Shown: positions 48,212-60,779 of the stretch, in pieces | How the letters are laid out: each line of letters starts with the position of its first letter | Position numbering within the stretch: the stretch's first letter is position 1 | Assembly: GCF_037975245.1 (NCBI RefSeq) | Contig: NC_092567.1 | Location: 2,517,714-2,581,713, forward strand | Reading direction: 5' to 3' | DNA: 64,000 nucleotides | Source of the DNA: Apostichopus japonicus | Lineage: Eukaryota > Echinodermata > Holothuroidea > Aspidochirotida > Stichopodidae | The notes under the pieces: generated by a model | Seen by the model: only the letters and a program-made list of their open reading frames with translations | Database searches by the model: none | Told to the model about the DNA's origin: nothing | Made by a program: the position numbers and the translations under genes

Positions 48212-48739
48212 CAGGCGCGGCGGGACGGGAAAATTATTGGGTGGCTAATGTGTGGAGACTATCTAAGCGGAGCGCCACCATCGGTTGGCGCGGAGCGAAC
48301 AAGAAAATCCCAGATGGCCGGAAACGGCACTTCCCGATTGTTTTATGCTGAGAATACCTAGCCCTAAAATATGGGTCTCAAGCCTGCAATTTCTCAGATT
48401 GCACGTAAAAATCTGTAAAAACATTGTAATTTGTATATTCGATGGTGTTTTAAGAGAGTAGCTTTTACTCGTAGTGTACTCGCAAAGAAGTTTTTGAGTG
48501 TAGTAAATTACTACTTGCAATTAAATGCAATAATTAAATAAATGTCATAAGAAAAAACAGAAAGCATTTCTTAATGTCAACAAATGGGTAACAAGTATGC
48601 ATTGAAAAATGGGCAGATGCACGTTTCGGAGCCATGGTAAATATTTGGGGGGCTTATCATGCATTTGCCCCCTCAACTTTTTCATTGGGGGTTGAGCCCC
48701 CCCCCCCAACCCCCCCCCCCCCCGGTTCCGCCGCCACTG
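48212..48739 (-). mobile_element. Non-autonomous hAT-like element, family A, copy 2, perfect target duplication
   Basis: Starts CAGGCGCGGCGGGACGGG; the right end read on the minus strand starts CAGTGGCGGCGGAACCGG. The flanks 48204-48211 and 48740-48747 are both atataggt, an exact 8-bp duplication. Contains the shared cassette near its left end and no coding frame. Confidence 0.88.
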
Positions 48740-48747
48740 ATATAGGT

Positions 48748-49914
48748 CAATGTTTACGACCTTTAGAAACTGAGTTAAAGAGAGTGAAAGCAAGAAAGGA
48801 TGGAAATCTATGTTGAAACAAGTCTATGAAGCAAACCTTCAAATTCACGACATACAGTCATAAAATAAAATAGAATAGGATATCGGCAACGATGTATTAA
48901 TAAACATTCTCAGCAAATTTACACTTTCGTTTGCGTTTTAGGGTACAGTTTAAGAAAAACCCTGCAGAAGGGCGTGACAAAGTGTTACCTAACAAAGGCC
49001 TCCAAAAAATGTTAGCATATATTGATGAGCATTATGACGTTGTCAATAAATAGAAACAGACATACGTGGTATCCAGTGCAGCTGAGGACGAACGGGGAAT
49101 AGAGAGGACATTGTACTGGAGAAATGATTTCAGTAAGTATATAGTGGCCAGGGGTATCGGTATAATTGATATACCAGTTTATTAACATAATTATTACATA
49201 ATGAAATTCAATGAGAAAGTTCATATCGATTTAAGGTTAATATAATGAAGGGAACCCACAAGGAACACCCGCTCCCCCCTCTCCCCCCTCCCGGCCTCGT
49301 GCGTGCACAGACGTCAATGATCAACACAATAGATGTTGACATGGAGAGATCTTCGTATGTGGACGAGGAGGGATTTTTTTTTCTTTAAGAACAAAAACAA
49401 GGGAAATTTAAAAATCCTGCCTGGAGATGATTAAGATATTGCCCAAAATACGCTATAAAATAAGATACTGGTCACCAGATGCCACATTGAGCAATATACT
49501 TTACGGTTATTGGATTTCGTACTCTTGAATATTTGAAATCATATGAAATAAGTTGGAAGTTTAAAATCTTTCAAAAAGCACTTGTTTCTAGAAAATGTTG
49601 GGATGAACTTGAAGAGAAAGTTTAAATTTAAGGCACACATAGCGACAACAACACTTTTGTTAGGAGAATTTCTTAATCGAACCGCAACTATACTAGCCTC
49701 ACCTGTTTTGAGATTTACTGTGTAGCCGTAACATTCTGTGTGACTTTGACGCAGGACAGAACAGAGTAAAAGGTTGATATTACAAGTTAGTACATAGACT
49801 ATATGTTACACAGAGATAACACTGTTGACAATATTTCTCCGATTAGTTTTCTTTTATTGCTTCCATTGACATTACAATATCAATAATTTCATCATTAGAT
49901 TCTACGATATGGAC
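48748..49914. other. No gene seen
   Basis: AT-rich DNA below the candidate transmembrane exon; may include its 3' UTR. Confidence 0.4.
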
Positions 49915-50159
49915 TTATGATATAGTAACAGATAAACGGGATGAATCGGTAATTGTATCACAATGAGAGCCATGATCGCCTCCAAGGGAACAAGTCTGTT
50001 TGGTTGTAAAAATTGTATATGTGTACAAGCATACAGAAATACGGAAGATACCAAGAACAATTACAAATAAAGGGATAATTATTACCTTGGAAATATGTAA
50101 TGTCATAAACAGATACCGCAACGCAGTGATTTCTTCCATATTTATATTTAAATCTGTGT
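49915..50159 (-). CDS. Candidate terminal exon with transmembrane segment and short tail
   Basis: Acceptor (tacattactacag) opens a phase-1 exon of 245 bp ending in TAA. It reads LNINMEEITALRYLFM, then VIIIPLFVIVLGIFRISVCL as a probable membrane helix, then a tail of about 40 residues with TKQTCSLGGDHGSHCD and SSRLSVTIS. Phase-1 acceptor plus stalk, helix and tail is the usual last-exon layout of type I receptors, including Ig-domain ones. Extracellular exons upstream (higher coordinates) were not found; transposon DNA fills the first 1.6 kb of the presumed intron. An alternative donor inside the helix codon run (aaggtaata) weakens the call. Confidence 0.4.
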
Positions 50160-50257
50160 CTGTAGTAATGTAAATATATTCAGTTTGCGTGAGAGCGCTT
50201 GGGTTATATTCAGGTGCGTATCCAGGGGGGGCGTTGGGGGCGCGCGCCCCCCGGGTA

Positions 50258-50385
50258 AGAAAAAGAGGAGAGGAAAAAAAGAGAAGAAAAAAAGGAAAAA
50301 AGAGGGGGAAAAGAGGAGGAGGAAGGAAGGGAAAAGAAAAAGAAGAAGGAGAGAAAATAGAGGAGGGAGTAGAATAAATATGCCA
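50258..50385. repeat. Purine-rich (GA/AAAG) tract
   Basis: Nearly pure purine on the + strand; the long Lys/Arg/Glu or Ser/Phe/Pro frames across it are artefacts. Confidence 0.9.
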
Positions 50386-50689
50386 AGACACCGGGAAGAG
50401 AAAGACGAAGAGTGACATCATTACAGCGCTGATCCATATTATATACACAGGGTAGCCAGTGACGGATCGAGGATGTCGGAAGGGGCGGGCGCATCAACCT
50501 ACCCCTTTCACCGACAACTCCATTTTTGACGTTTCCATTTTACCTCTCTCACTAATGTATCTATATATATACTATATATGGTCTACCATAACGCGCGTGT
50601 GTGTGTATGGACGCCTTAAACCATTGTGCTATGAAACCAACTGTGGCTGGTCGGAGTCGTCGGAGAACATGACGCATTTCGGGAAGGGG

Positions 50690-50830
50690 GCGACCGCCCC
50701 CCGAGCATATTTTTTTTTATGATATCGCTAGTAAATTCAAAATAGAAAATGCTTAGATGCAACTTACAAGGCAGTGGAAGTGTCATATCCAGCGATCTGG
50801 GAGGCATTTTCGGCCAAAATTTTCGCGCGC
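50690..50830 (+). repeat. Family C fragment
   Basis: atgatatcgctagtaa, aatgcttagatgcaactta and gatctgggaggca match the inside of the 38164-38458 element. Confidence 0.75.
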
Positions 50831-51274
50831 GCGTTTAACACGTTAATATCAATATCATATAAGTAAGCATCGGTTATTACCTCGCATGTCATTGTGTACC
50901 GTACGGTTCGTGGAAATTGCGCAGTATACCGCGGGATGCTAATGTAAACAACGAAATGTCTTATGTAGATGGAGAAAAAGCATGGAGGTCCAATTATGTC
51001 AAATTCTCTTTTACATTAGTAATGTCGAATTAGTCGGCCAAGCTTACAACTTTATTTTAATTATCAAGGAGATATTTTTAAACTATTCATTTCCTTTAGC
51101 TATACATCATTGCAATTTATTTTTCTTTCAGTAGGAGCCCCTGCCTCTACGCCTATGTGTGTATTGTTCGGTTGAAGGAAATATCTGCTATTTTTTCATT
51201 TCCCTCAACCAAGTTTTATAATAGCCGTTATAACAGGTTTTAATATTTCTACACCAATAAATTAGTGTGTCTGA

Positions 51275-51821
51275 ATTTTCGAAAATTTCCTCACCAACAT
51301 TCTTCATCATACTTCCCTCTTTGAGTGTAATTTTGACCGGTCTGTTAGGGGTTCAAGGAGGTTTTTCTATATTGGTTGTCCATAGATGACATTTTTTTGC
51401 AACATTATGGGTATGTTTTGAAGTGAGTTTATTCACAAGAAATGTGAATTTTCAAATTCTGAACAAATAATGGGCTGAAAACCTTGAAAAGTGGGGCTGT
51501 CGGGTATTGTGGACCGCGACATAGAATCACCTACAAAAGCAATGATCCACAGGAGATGCGATCAGGTCGAACATGATGTGTGACTGGTGAAAATCTTCAA
51601 AAAGGTTATGGATGGAAAGAAAACTTTTGGGAAATACTTGGTTCTCAGGCAAAAAGTGTACATCTGGTTGGTCATTTCAAGCCCGAGAAGTGCCATTTCC
51701 AGTGATCTGGGGGGTATCAAAACCAGAAATTTTCTTGTACGCTGCGCGCCAACCGATGGTGGCGCTCCGCTTAGATAGTAATTCGCGCCCCCCGGGTTAG
51801 AAAATCCTGGATACGCGCCTG
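51275..51821 (-). mobile_element. Non-autonomous hAT-like repeat, family B, copy 2
   Basis: Inverse-orientation partner of 28736-29265, ending in the GCGTATCCAGG-type terminus and containing the shared cassette (cgatggtggcgctccgctta). Confidence 0.75.
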
Positions 51822-52860
51822 ATATTGGTAAACGCCATGGCTTCATAATATCCAATTTAGTTAAAACAAATGAGACAAAAACTGAATTACAATGAAGAGA
51901 TCATGAATATTAATTAATCATCAATCAGCATCATTAATAAAGAATTAGCAAAATAACGATACAAGAAGAATGAAAGATATGTATGGAGAGCCGATCATTG
52001 CATTTAAGGTTCATGTTAAATATACAGAACATATCTTCGTTGCAATCATGTTAAAAGCATACGTTAATACCTCAAAGTCACGTGTTCCTGTCTTCAAAGA
52101 AACATCATTAGATATCATAATAATGGAACAAAGAACTGGATTAAAAAACAAAATATGTCATTTTTATTCATTTATGTCTAAGACAATGTTTTAGTATGAT
52201 TTTGAATAACACAATCAATGGTATAACGGTAGACAGCGAGTCTTTGTTATTATTTTAACATTTAACAATATTCTTCTAATATTCACTGTATTACGCGTGA
52301 GTTATATCTAAGATTAATTCATAAAATAGATATAGGAGGAACGAAATAAAGCAACTAAATCTTGAAAGAAAGTAAAATTAACAAATAGATGAAGTAGAAT
52401 GCAATTTAACAATTAATGACTAAATATAACAATAATTAGAGCAATTATTAGATATAGTCTTAGCGTTGTTCTAAATCGAAGGAGAATATCGGAATATAAA
52501 GAAATAAAAGAGATTTGAAAAAAAAAACGAAATCAGTAGACTCATTTATAAAGCGCATTAAAATAACAATGAAAGAATTAAATGAAGAGTATATACAATA
52601 CAGAGCCGATCTAAGTATTTAAGGATTACTTGATATACACATAATATTATCAGCTTTACTACGACATAATTATGTAATGCTAAAACAATAACTGTTTAAC
52701 GTTCTGCTTATATACCTTATAAAACAAGACTTTATATGAAGCAATTAATGAAGGCAAATTGTAATATTACAAAACTTATCCAAATCTACGAATCTTGTAT
52801 CGAAACGGTTCAAATGTGTTTTTTCTCAAATGCGTAAAGTGACCTAAAGTGTCTTGCTCG
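51822..52860. other. No gene seen
   Basis: Very AT-rich spacer; no exon or RNA recognised. Confidence 0.4.
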
Positions 52861-53133
52861 TCAATAGCTTACCAATCACATAATATTAAAATGATCGATA
52901 GCTTACCTATCATGTAATATTAACACGATCGATAGCTTACCTATCACATAATATTAAAATGATCGATAGCTTACCCATCATGTAATATTAACACGATCGA
53001 TAGCTTACCTATCATGTAATATTAACACGATCGATAGCTTACCTATCACATAATATTAAAATGATCGATAGCTTACCCATCATGTAATATTAACACGATC
53101 GATAGCTTACCTATCACATAATATTAAAGTGAT
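52861..53133. repeat. 34-bp minisatellite, eight copies with linked variants
   Basis: Unit gatcgatagcttacctatca plus 14 bp. Two unit types differ together at two sites (cataatattaaaat versus tgtaatattaacac). Units with cccatca always follow an 'aaaat' unit, showing a higher-order pattern. Not a CRISPR array: the repeats are head-to-tail without spacers. Confidence 0.92.
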
Positions 53134-55675
53134 CGTTGGGTTTGATTCTCCTGTAGTCTCACAAACAAATAGAGACTTTAAAAGATGCAGTAAAATAAAA
53201 ACTTGAAAGCAATAATAAACACGAAAAATGAAACACAGAGAGAGTTCTATTGTCTTTAATGTTTACTTTATGTACAGAACATTATCAGTGTTATTAACTT
53301 ATTCAATCTTGATATATTGTGTAAACTCACGTGATCGTATTGTCTTAACACACAAGGCTGTATTTTAGGACTATAATAACAACGGAAAGTAAACAAAGAC
53401 AATAACATATTAACAAGAGTCCAACGGTCACTATGGTTACTTTATTAATGGAATATCAAAGTGTTTTACGTCATCACCCAATACGGTATTATAATATTTA
53501 TGCCCACATGTACCAGCTATTAACCAACAACTGTATTCCAAGTTTGGATACAACCTAATATACTTGAAGGTTGTGGAGTTATTGCAATATACAATGTTGG
53601 CCCTCCCCAAAAATTAGGCCCAATAAAACTTTGCGCTCAAATGGTCCCAAAAGTATTGGGGCCCACAAGTTCGGGTCACCTCATTAATATTCATAAAGTC
53701 AGCGCTTACAAATAGGGCACACCTTCTTACTAAAATACATCTACATTAAGCAAGTATAACAAATATCCATCACTCCGTTGTTTAGTTATCGCGGATCCAG
53801 GCAAGTGTCAGAGAAGCACACACAGACACACAACATCATCATCGCATATAGGTTTCTTTTGCCTTCGACAAGGAATCAAAAATGGGGAGGGGGGGCTGTC
53901 TATTTTTCTTTTGCAAACTTGAATTATGGGTATAGCTATTATCACATACCCTAAAACAAAGTCGGGATCTTTTCCTAACCAAAGTCAAACCAAGTAAGTG
54001 TAAAACATGAAAAAAAGAAAAAAACATTTTGCTGTCAGTGACATCACACTTGACATCACACCTGCTATGACATCACACCTGTTTGCTTCAAGTTCACTTT
54101 CGGTACAAACTGTTACAATCTCAGCTAACGATATCTCCAAACGCAATGTATGAATTGGATACAAATTTCACCATGATGTTTAGTGTATGATTCTCTTTAA
54201 TAAGTCAAATGTAAATTTTCCTCTTGACTTTCATTTTTAAAATTATCGACGTTATACATTGTCAGTTTTGATTCAAAACATAACGAAAAGAGCTCACCAT
54301 AATGAGAACCTGTCTATCTCATTAATGTCTGTAGTTATGTTATACATCTTATATTGACGTCACATCATCATACCTAGAGAGATTGAACTAATTGCGCATG
54401 ATCAAAGCGCCCTTAACTTGACTGCAAATTTCTAAGAGATAGCGTTAATACTAAATAGAGACGTTTGTATGTTTGTTTGTCGGTGAACTATTTTGAGCCT
54501 TCATGTTATATTCTTCGTGCGCTAATGGGATCAGTTATACAAAAAATAGGATATGCCGTAAAATTGATAATAAAGTAAATTATTAAAATGCTGATTTGAA
54601 ACAAACAGATCATAAATCAATCAAAACAATCATAAAGCGAAGCTTAACATAATAATATAATAATAAATGAACATAATAATAGAATAAGAAAACGAAAATA
54701 ATGATAGATGACGTTATATACAGAATATACATTTGTTATTTTAAATCATATGATATGACGTCATCTTATTGTCTCCATGTTAAGAACGATAATTCATAGG
54801 AACATAAAGAAATGAAGAAACGCTGACTTAGAACAAACATGTCACAGATATTAATTAATATCACCTCTTAGTTCTTGTAGATCGATTTTAATGACACCAT
54901 GGTATAGTAGATAACCAATGAATGTTATTTAGTCTTAACATTGACACAATTAATGTGGCTCTACTCTGTGTTAGATTTAAGACAATACGTAACCGATACG
55001 TCACAGTTTACATCAACATTTAGTAGAAGGAAGAACGAAGAAAAAGTTTTATCATGCACTCCTAGTTACCGAGTGTATGTGGATACAGTATGTACATATT
55101 TTTAACAAAGCATTCCAAACATGTCTGCTTAAAAAAATAAGTTTAGAAATATTAACATAATTAGACCTGTAATTAATTTTCTGAGTAGCAAAGGGGACAC
55201 ACGAGTAGGTAAACAAACCTTTCTCTTAATTTACAAAAGTAACGATAGCTTTGTTACATATTAGGAAAAAAAAACAAAATTAGAAAATAATACATGCACA
55301 TTACCGTTTAATTTCCGTTCTACAAATACGCGTTTTGGTGGTGGTGCAAATAACTACTATAACATCTACTTGATCACCAATGTGGTGGGTCTAACCTTAC
55401 CCCTCCAACACCCTCCCCTTCACACCCTACTCGCCCCTCCACGTACACACATAGAGTAAGATAGGGATTGTGCTCTATTTCTTTCCTCTCTCAATAGTTG
55501 ACATCCAAGAAAATATAGTCTCCAATACTCATGACGCAGTGGTTGATGGATGACGTCGATGAACCATAAAAGTTGAAGAAACATTAATAACACTCCTTTT
55601 TGGATTATAACAATTAAAGACTGAAATTCCGCCTTAAGTAATCCATTAAAACAAATTTAAATTAAACAGAACTCT
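53134..55675. other. No gene seen
   Basis: AT-rich DNA. Two TGACGTCA sites (54355, 54756). No exon recognised on either strand. Confidence 0.4.
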
Positions 55676-56040
55676 TTTCAATTTCACTTCTTTATTGTAT
55701 ATGGAATTATTAATATCATTTGTACAACCTTACCTCTCTACAATATCCATTTACAATGAATGTCAAAGTTACAGTCTTCATCAAGTCACCATTCCATTGT
55801 CTTGAGAATATAGGCATTTGATGAGGTCACAATCATAATGGACTAGTTGCATGTGTATTATACTGGAGTTCTATCTGGCACTGGTTGTAGTATTTTGGAA
55901 ATATTAACAGTTTACAACCTAGACTCTTTCTTAGATTCTTTCTCACTGAAATTACTGCCATCGTTTTGAGGATTGAGTGAATGACGTCACGATCCTGCTG
56001 ATGATTGTCATCGCCAGATGAACATGCATTTTGCATTGAT
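55676..56040 (-). other. Probable 3' UTR exon of the microexon gene
   Basis: Acceptor (atattacag) at 56041. The preceding coding exon already ends in TAA two bases before its donor, so this exon would be untranslated. aataaa on the minus strand at 55691-55696 (tttatt) is a fitting poly(A) signal. An open frame across it (55833-56036) is not needed and not conserved-looking. Confidence 0.5.
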
Positions 56041-56528
56041 CTGTAATATAAAAATAAAATGATATATAGTAGGTAAACTTGTTATCGTAATAAATGGGTC
56101 AAGCAAAATACTTATTAGTAGAACAATTGGGAAGTGATACCTATAAGCAACCTCCTCCCCCGGAAAAAGCGCAAGCAGTGCCATGAGCCAACCAGTAATT
56201 AAACCAACCAGCTAACCAAAACACCGCGACGCGGGAAACAAGCCAACGATGTTTTTGTTAATGGAAGGAACTTATCACTCGTTTCCATACATTAATCAGG
56301 GATTTACTTTGTGAAGGAAAAATATAATAAAACCAATTATAGTCGAAGCAAATGATATTAGTGACCAGATAAAATAGATAATCACAGATATAGGAATAAA
56401 AATTATGGTTATTGAAGGAGATTATTTTTAATATATTAAGATTTTACAACTAAAGATAGTAGACAATCACTGTAAACAAATACGATGTTAAATACTAAGG
56501 TAGAGAGTATATAGCTGTATTGACTTAC

Positions 56529-56593
56529 AGTTAGTTGGACATTGCCTGGTTGAAGTACGCCAAGCTCAACTGGTAACTCTTCTCATCGAATCC
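56529..56593 (-). CDS. Microexon gene, last coding exon
   Basis: Acceptor (cttgtttag), phase 0. Encodes GFDEKSYQLSLAYFNQAMSN and a TAA stop, then two bases and a gtaagt donor. The 20-residue tail is the C-terminus of an unrecognised protein. Upstream coding exons in phase 0 are at 58504, 60750 and 61706. Fixed phase 0 at every boundary means the small exons can be skipped or repeated without breaking the frame. Confidence 0.6.
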
Positions 56594-57616
56594 CTAAACA
56601 AGAGGGAAAATATAAGTAATGAATATGTATAAGGTAACACAGAAACAAAGACAATGCAGTATATAGTTAAATGTTGTAAATCATCATATGCATCCATGTT
56701 AAAAGTGTTATTTCAGATAAATCGAGTCATGTAACATAAAACTTTGAATGTTTCAAATGTCTTGGCAATTGTTGTCCTGTTCATTATTATTATTTCAGTT
56801 ATTATTTTAGGTATTCCTAAAGAGTACGTCTTGCGAATATTTTGTTACTGAACATGATATACACATGAAGGCTTAATCCATGAAACCATGGTCACCTATA
56901 GTGGTCGCTCTGATTCCATGCTCGAAAGGATTTGTGAAGATTGAATTCTATAAAAACGTTCTTCTGTTTGCTTGAAATATTCCAAATAAGTATATAAATT
57001 ACAAAATGAATAGCATATGTCAACCCATATTGACTCATAGCACAAGGATAATATCCTTTCACAATCTACAAAAAAAAAGGTTTATGTGTAAAACAGGATT
57101 ACTGTACAAGAATCAGTTCCCTTATCGCCACACCCCATCCTCTTCCCTGCCGGTAACCATCAAATGACCTATTCAGGGAATTTCCCCTTGATATCACGAT
57201 GACTCAATCAATGCAACCCAATGTACTATCACACATTGGTGCGATGCAGGGAAATGTTCCGTCCTGTTTATAAGCTGATCCCGTCTAGCTGAGTAACCAT
57301 TTTCAATTAATTGCAAAGTTTAACATTCTCATCGTTATGAAAGTTCGACAATTTATTCAAACATTCATTTAATCGTTACAGAACCATATCCAGGTCACTC
57401 AGCTCTCATTATGTATTTTTTTTTAAGAATTCACAAATGTAGGAGAGAAATCAAATTGGACATTGACTCATCCCTTGTTCCTGTATAACTTTGAAACCAA
57501 TCCGATCCTTTCGTCTAAAAGTTAAATGAAATGTTGGGTAGGCCATGTCACTACTGGTGTACCTTTAATACAGAAATTCCCTGAATTGACCATTATTTAA
57601 ATGTAACGGGATAGAA

Positions 57617-57757
57617 GATTAATGAATGCGTCCAGTTACAGACAATACATAATAATGGACGTTAAATATGAATCTAAGAGACTGACTTCGGTCAGCTTGC
57701 GGCTTTGATTAGCCAATGATGGCTTTTTTCGAGTTCCTGCTTGCAGGAGGATATAAA
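57617..57757 (+). mobile_element. SINE fragment, tandem unit 1
   Basis: Body of the SINE seen at 20350-20590, opposite orientation (ggacgttaaatatgaatcta, gactgacttcggtcagctt, cctgcttgcaggag). The tRNA-like head is missing or too decayed to read. Confidence 0.8.
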
Positions 57758-58503
57758 TTACATATATGAACAGTTTAGGTGTTAATTATTAATGCATATT
57801 ATAGTGCGAAAGAATATTAACAGTTTAAGCCTTAAATGCGAAAACATAGTCTTTCTTGCTAGCTACCTTATTTCCCAAACTATAGTTTAATCATCGACAC
57901 ATCGTTCTGATTTATAACCAGTCTAATTAACCGTCCCAATAACACCATTTTACAGATGAACGGAGGAAAAAAAGGGGGGGGGGGGAGGGCGGACTCAGAC
58001 CGGTGTAAAAAATAAGTATAATAAATTGTAATTCACTGAACATTTGAAACTCATATACGCTCTCTGTCCGTCTTCACGCCGTTGTCAGCTGCTTTCTTAA
58101 AAGAATCCGTGACAGTAATTCATTGCTAGCTCATTTTGACTAACTTTAGAAAGGTTTGGTAAAATATAAAGAAATTGGCTTTCATATTGCAAAAATAAAT
58201 GCAGACTAAAAACAACGGTGACCGTATAGACAAATTAACTCTACTAGGTTGTGCTAACAAATAATCAAGTAATTGAGATAACAACCAGCGTTAACCGTTT
58301 CGAAATCTTACTGTAGGCTTTGAACTGACACACATTTGGGAAGTATATTGCTCAATAAATGTTTTTTTTTTTTTTTTAAGGTTTATGTTGAAAGAGAGTC
58401 GACTCTCATGCACGCAGATTCATCCTAATCACTATAGTGTCGTTAGCTACCTACACCGTTGCTGTCATGTCTTTTATATAAACGGACCTGAACTGGAACT
58501 TAC

Positions 58504-58533
58504 TTGATGCACCCCTCCTCCATTTAATCCACT
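58504..58533 (-). CDS. 30-bp microexon, copy 1
   Basis: Acceptor (tccattacag) and strong donor (gtaagttcc) enclose 30 bp encoding SGLNGGGVHQ, phase 0-0. It fits in frame between the exons at 61706 and 56593. Size and signals are good, but a 10-residue exon cannot be proven from sequence alone. Confidence 0.5.
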
Positions 58534-59862
58534 CTGTAATGGATTACTGTATGACGTCATCACTCAGTCACTAAAACATCAACCGTTCATTTCTACTAGT
58601 TTCCTTACATGTCATATGACAACAGTTCGCTCCGAGTTAGTGATTTTATGACACAGTGTATGCTCTCGTTTCACAATGATTCATGATGCTATTACCTAAC
58701 GGATACAATCCTAAACCATCCCCAACCCCTCCCCGACCCCAGGGAATGATTCTAATGATTTTAATATATCAAAGAATACCGGAGTAGAGATTTATGGTAG
58801 ATTTGAGCAAAGACTTCTACAGTTAGCCCTTTGTGTGTAGAGAAAATTGTTACGCTATAAAAGTAACATTCAAAATGTTAATTTTTTTTTATCAGTTCCT
58901 TTCACGGTCAATAAACTGTGAACAAAATTTTCACGGAGAAATTAATGAACAAAGGATGTTCTACAAGAAAATTGTAAATATCTTCTTTTATACTTTTGGT
59001 ATTGGTAACGAATTATGATATGCACATCAGCAGAGTGAAAAAAAAATAATCATGAAGCATCTGCCGGCGAGAGGGGATTGACAGCTGAAAAGTTATTTTC
59101 CAATATTGTGTGAGGCTTGTAACACACCATAACACCGGACTAAACTTATTTTAAAGTATATCTATGCTCGAAAGGATTTGTGAAGATTGAATTCTATAAA
59201 AACGTTCTTCTGTTTGCTTGAAATATTCCAAATAAGTATATAAATTACAAAATGAATAGCATATGTCAACCCATATTGACTCATAGCACAAGGATAATAT
59301 CCTTTCACAATCTACAAAAAAAAAGGTTTATGTGTAAAACAGGATTACTGTACAAGAATCAGTTCCCTTATCGCCACACCCCATCCTCTTCCCTGCCGGT
59401 AACCATCAAATGACCTATTCAGGGAATTTCCCCTTGATATCACGATGACTCAATCAATGCAACCCAATGTACTATCACACATTGGTGCGATGCAGGGAAA
59501 TGTTCCGTCCTGTTTATAAGCTGATCCCGTCTAGCTGAGTAACCATTTTCAATTAATTGCAAAGTTTAACATTCTCATCGTTATGAAAGTTCGACAATTT
59601 ATTCAAACATTCATTTAATCGTTACAGAACCATATCCAGGTCACTCAGCTCTCATTATGTATTTTTTTTTAAGAATTCACAAATGTAGGAGAGAAATCAA
59701 ATTGGACATTGACTCATCCCTTGTTCCTGTATAACTTTGAAACCAATCCGATCCTTTCGTCTAAAAGTTAAATGAAATGTTGGGTAGGCCATGTCACTAC
59801 TGGTGTACCTTTAATACAGAAATTCCCTGAATTGACCATTATTTAAATGTAACGGGATAGAA

Positions 59863-60003
59863 GATTAATGAATGCGTCCAGTTACAGACAATACATAATA
59901 ATGGACGTTAAATATGAATCTAAGAGACTGACTTCGGTCAGCTTGCGGCTTTGATTAGCCAATGATGGCTTTTTTCGAGTTCCTGCTTGCAGGAGGATAT
60001 AAA
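59863..60003 (+). mobile_element. SINE fragment, tandem unit 2
   Basis: Duplicate of 57617-57757, carried along by the tandem duplication. Confidence 0.8.
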
Positions 60004-60749
60004 TTACATATATGAACAGTTTAGGTGTTAATTATTAATGCATATTATAGTGCGAAAGAATATTAACAGTTTAAGCCTTAAATGCGAAAACATAGTCTTT
60101 CTTGCTAGCTACCTTATTTCCCAAACTATAGTTTAATCATCGACACATCGTTCTGATTTATAACCAGTCTAATTAACCGTCCCAATAACACCATTTTACA
60201 GATGAACGGAGGAAAAAAGGGGGGGGGGGAGGGCGGACTCAGACCGGTGTAAAAAATAAGTATAATAAATTGTAATTCACTGAACATTTGAAACTCATAT
60301 ACGCTCTCTGTCCGTCTTCACGCCGTTGTCAGCTGCTTTCTTAAAAGAATCCGTGACAGTAATTCATTGCTAGCTCATTTTGACTAACTTTAGAAAGGTT
60401 TGGTAAAATATAAAGAAATTGGCTTTCATATTGCAAAAATAAATGCAGACTAAAAACAACGGTGACCGTATAGACAAATTAACTCTACTAGGTTGTGCTA
60501 ACAAATAATCAAGTAATTGAGATAACAACCAGCGTTAACCGTTTCGAAATCTTACTGTAGGCTTTGAACTGACACACATTTGGGAAGTATATTGCTCAAT
60601 AAATGTTTTTTTTTTTTTTTTTTAAGGTTTATGTTGAAAGAGAGTCGACTCTCATGCACGCAGATTCATCCTAATCACTATAGTGTCGTTAGCTACCTAC
60701 ACCGTTGCTGTCATGTCTTTTATATAAACGGACCTGAACTGGAACTTAC

Positions 60750-60779
60750 TTGATGCACCCCTCCTCCATTTAATCCACT
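60750..60779 (-). CDS. 30-bp microexon, copy 2
   Basis: Identical in sequence and splice sites to 58504-58533. If both are used, the protein carries SGLNGGGVHQ twice in a row; mutually exclusive use would be silent. Confidence 0.5.

Larger units (their letters stand above)
50211..51821. mobile_element. Composite of hAT-like repeats with matching ends
   Basis: Left end CAGGTGCGTATCCAGG; right end read on the minus strand CAGGCGCGTATCCAGG, 15 of 16 matching. No clear 8-bp duplication (gttatatt and atattggt). Inside are a purine-rich tract (50258-50385), another end-like word cagtgacggatcgagg at about 50457, a family C piece (50690-50830) and a family B copy. Confidence 0.6.
56918..59163. repeat. 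Tandem duplication, unit 1 (2,246 bp)
   Basis: Begins atgctcgaaaggatttgtga and is followed directly by a second unit with the same start at 59164. The two units differ only at a few positions, mainly homopolymer lengths (G-run near 57975, T-run near 58370, A-run near 59040) and g/t near 61319. Very recent, or an assembly duplicate. Contains a microexon and a SINE fragment. Confidence 0.95.

Noticed and set aside
49915-50497. Ser/Phe-rich minus-strand and Lys/Arg-rich plus-strand frames over 50185-50448
   Set aside because: They read through a GA-rich tract inside a transposon. Only the 49915-50159 part has exon-like signals.
52861-53133. CRISPR array
   Set aside because: Direct head-to-tail 34-bp repeats without unique spacers in animal DNA: a minisatellite.
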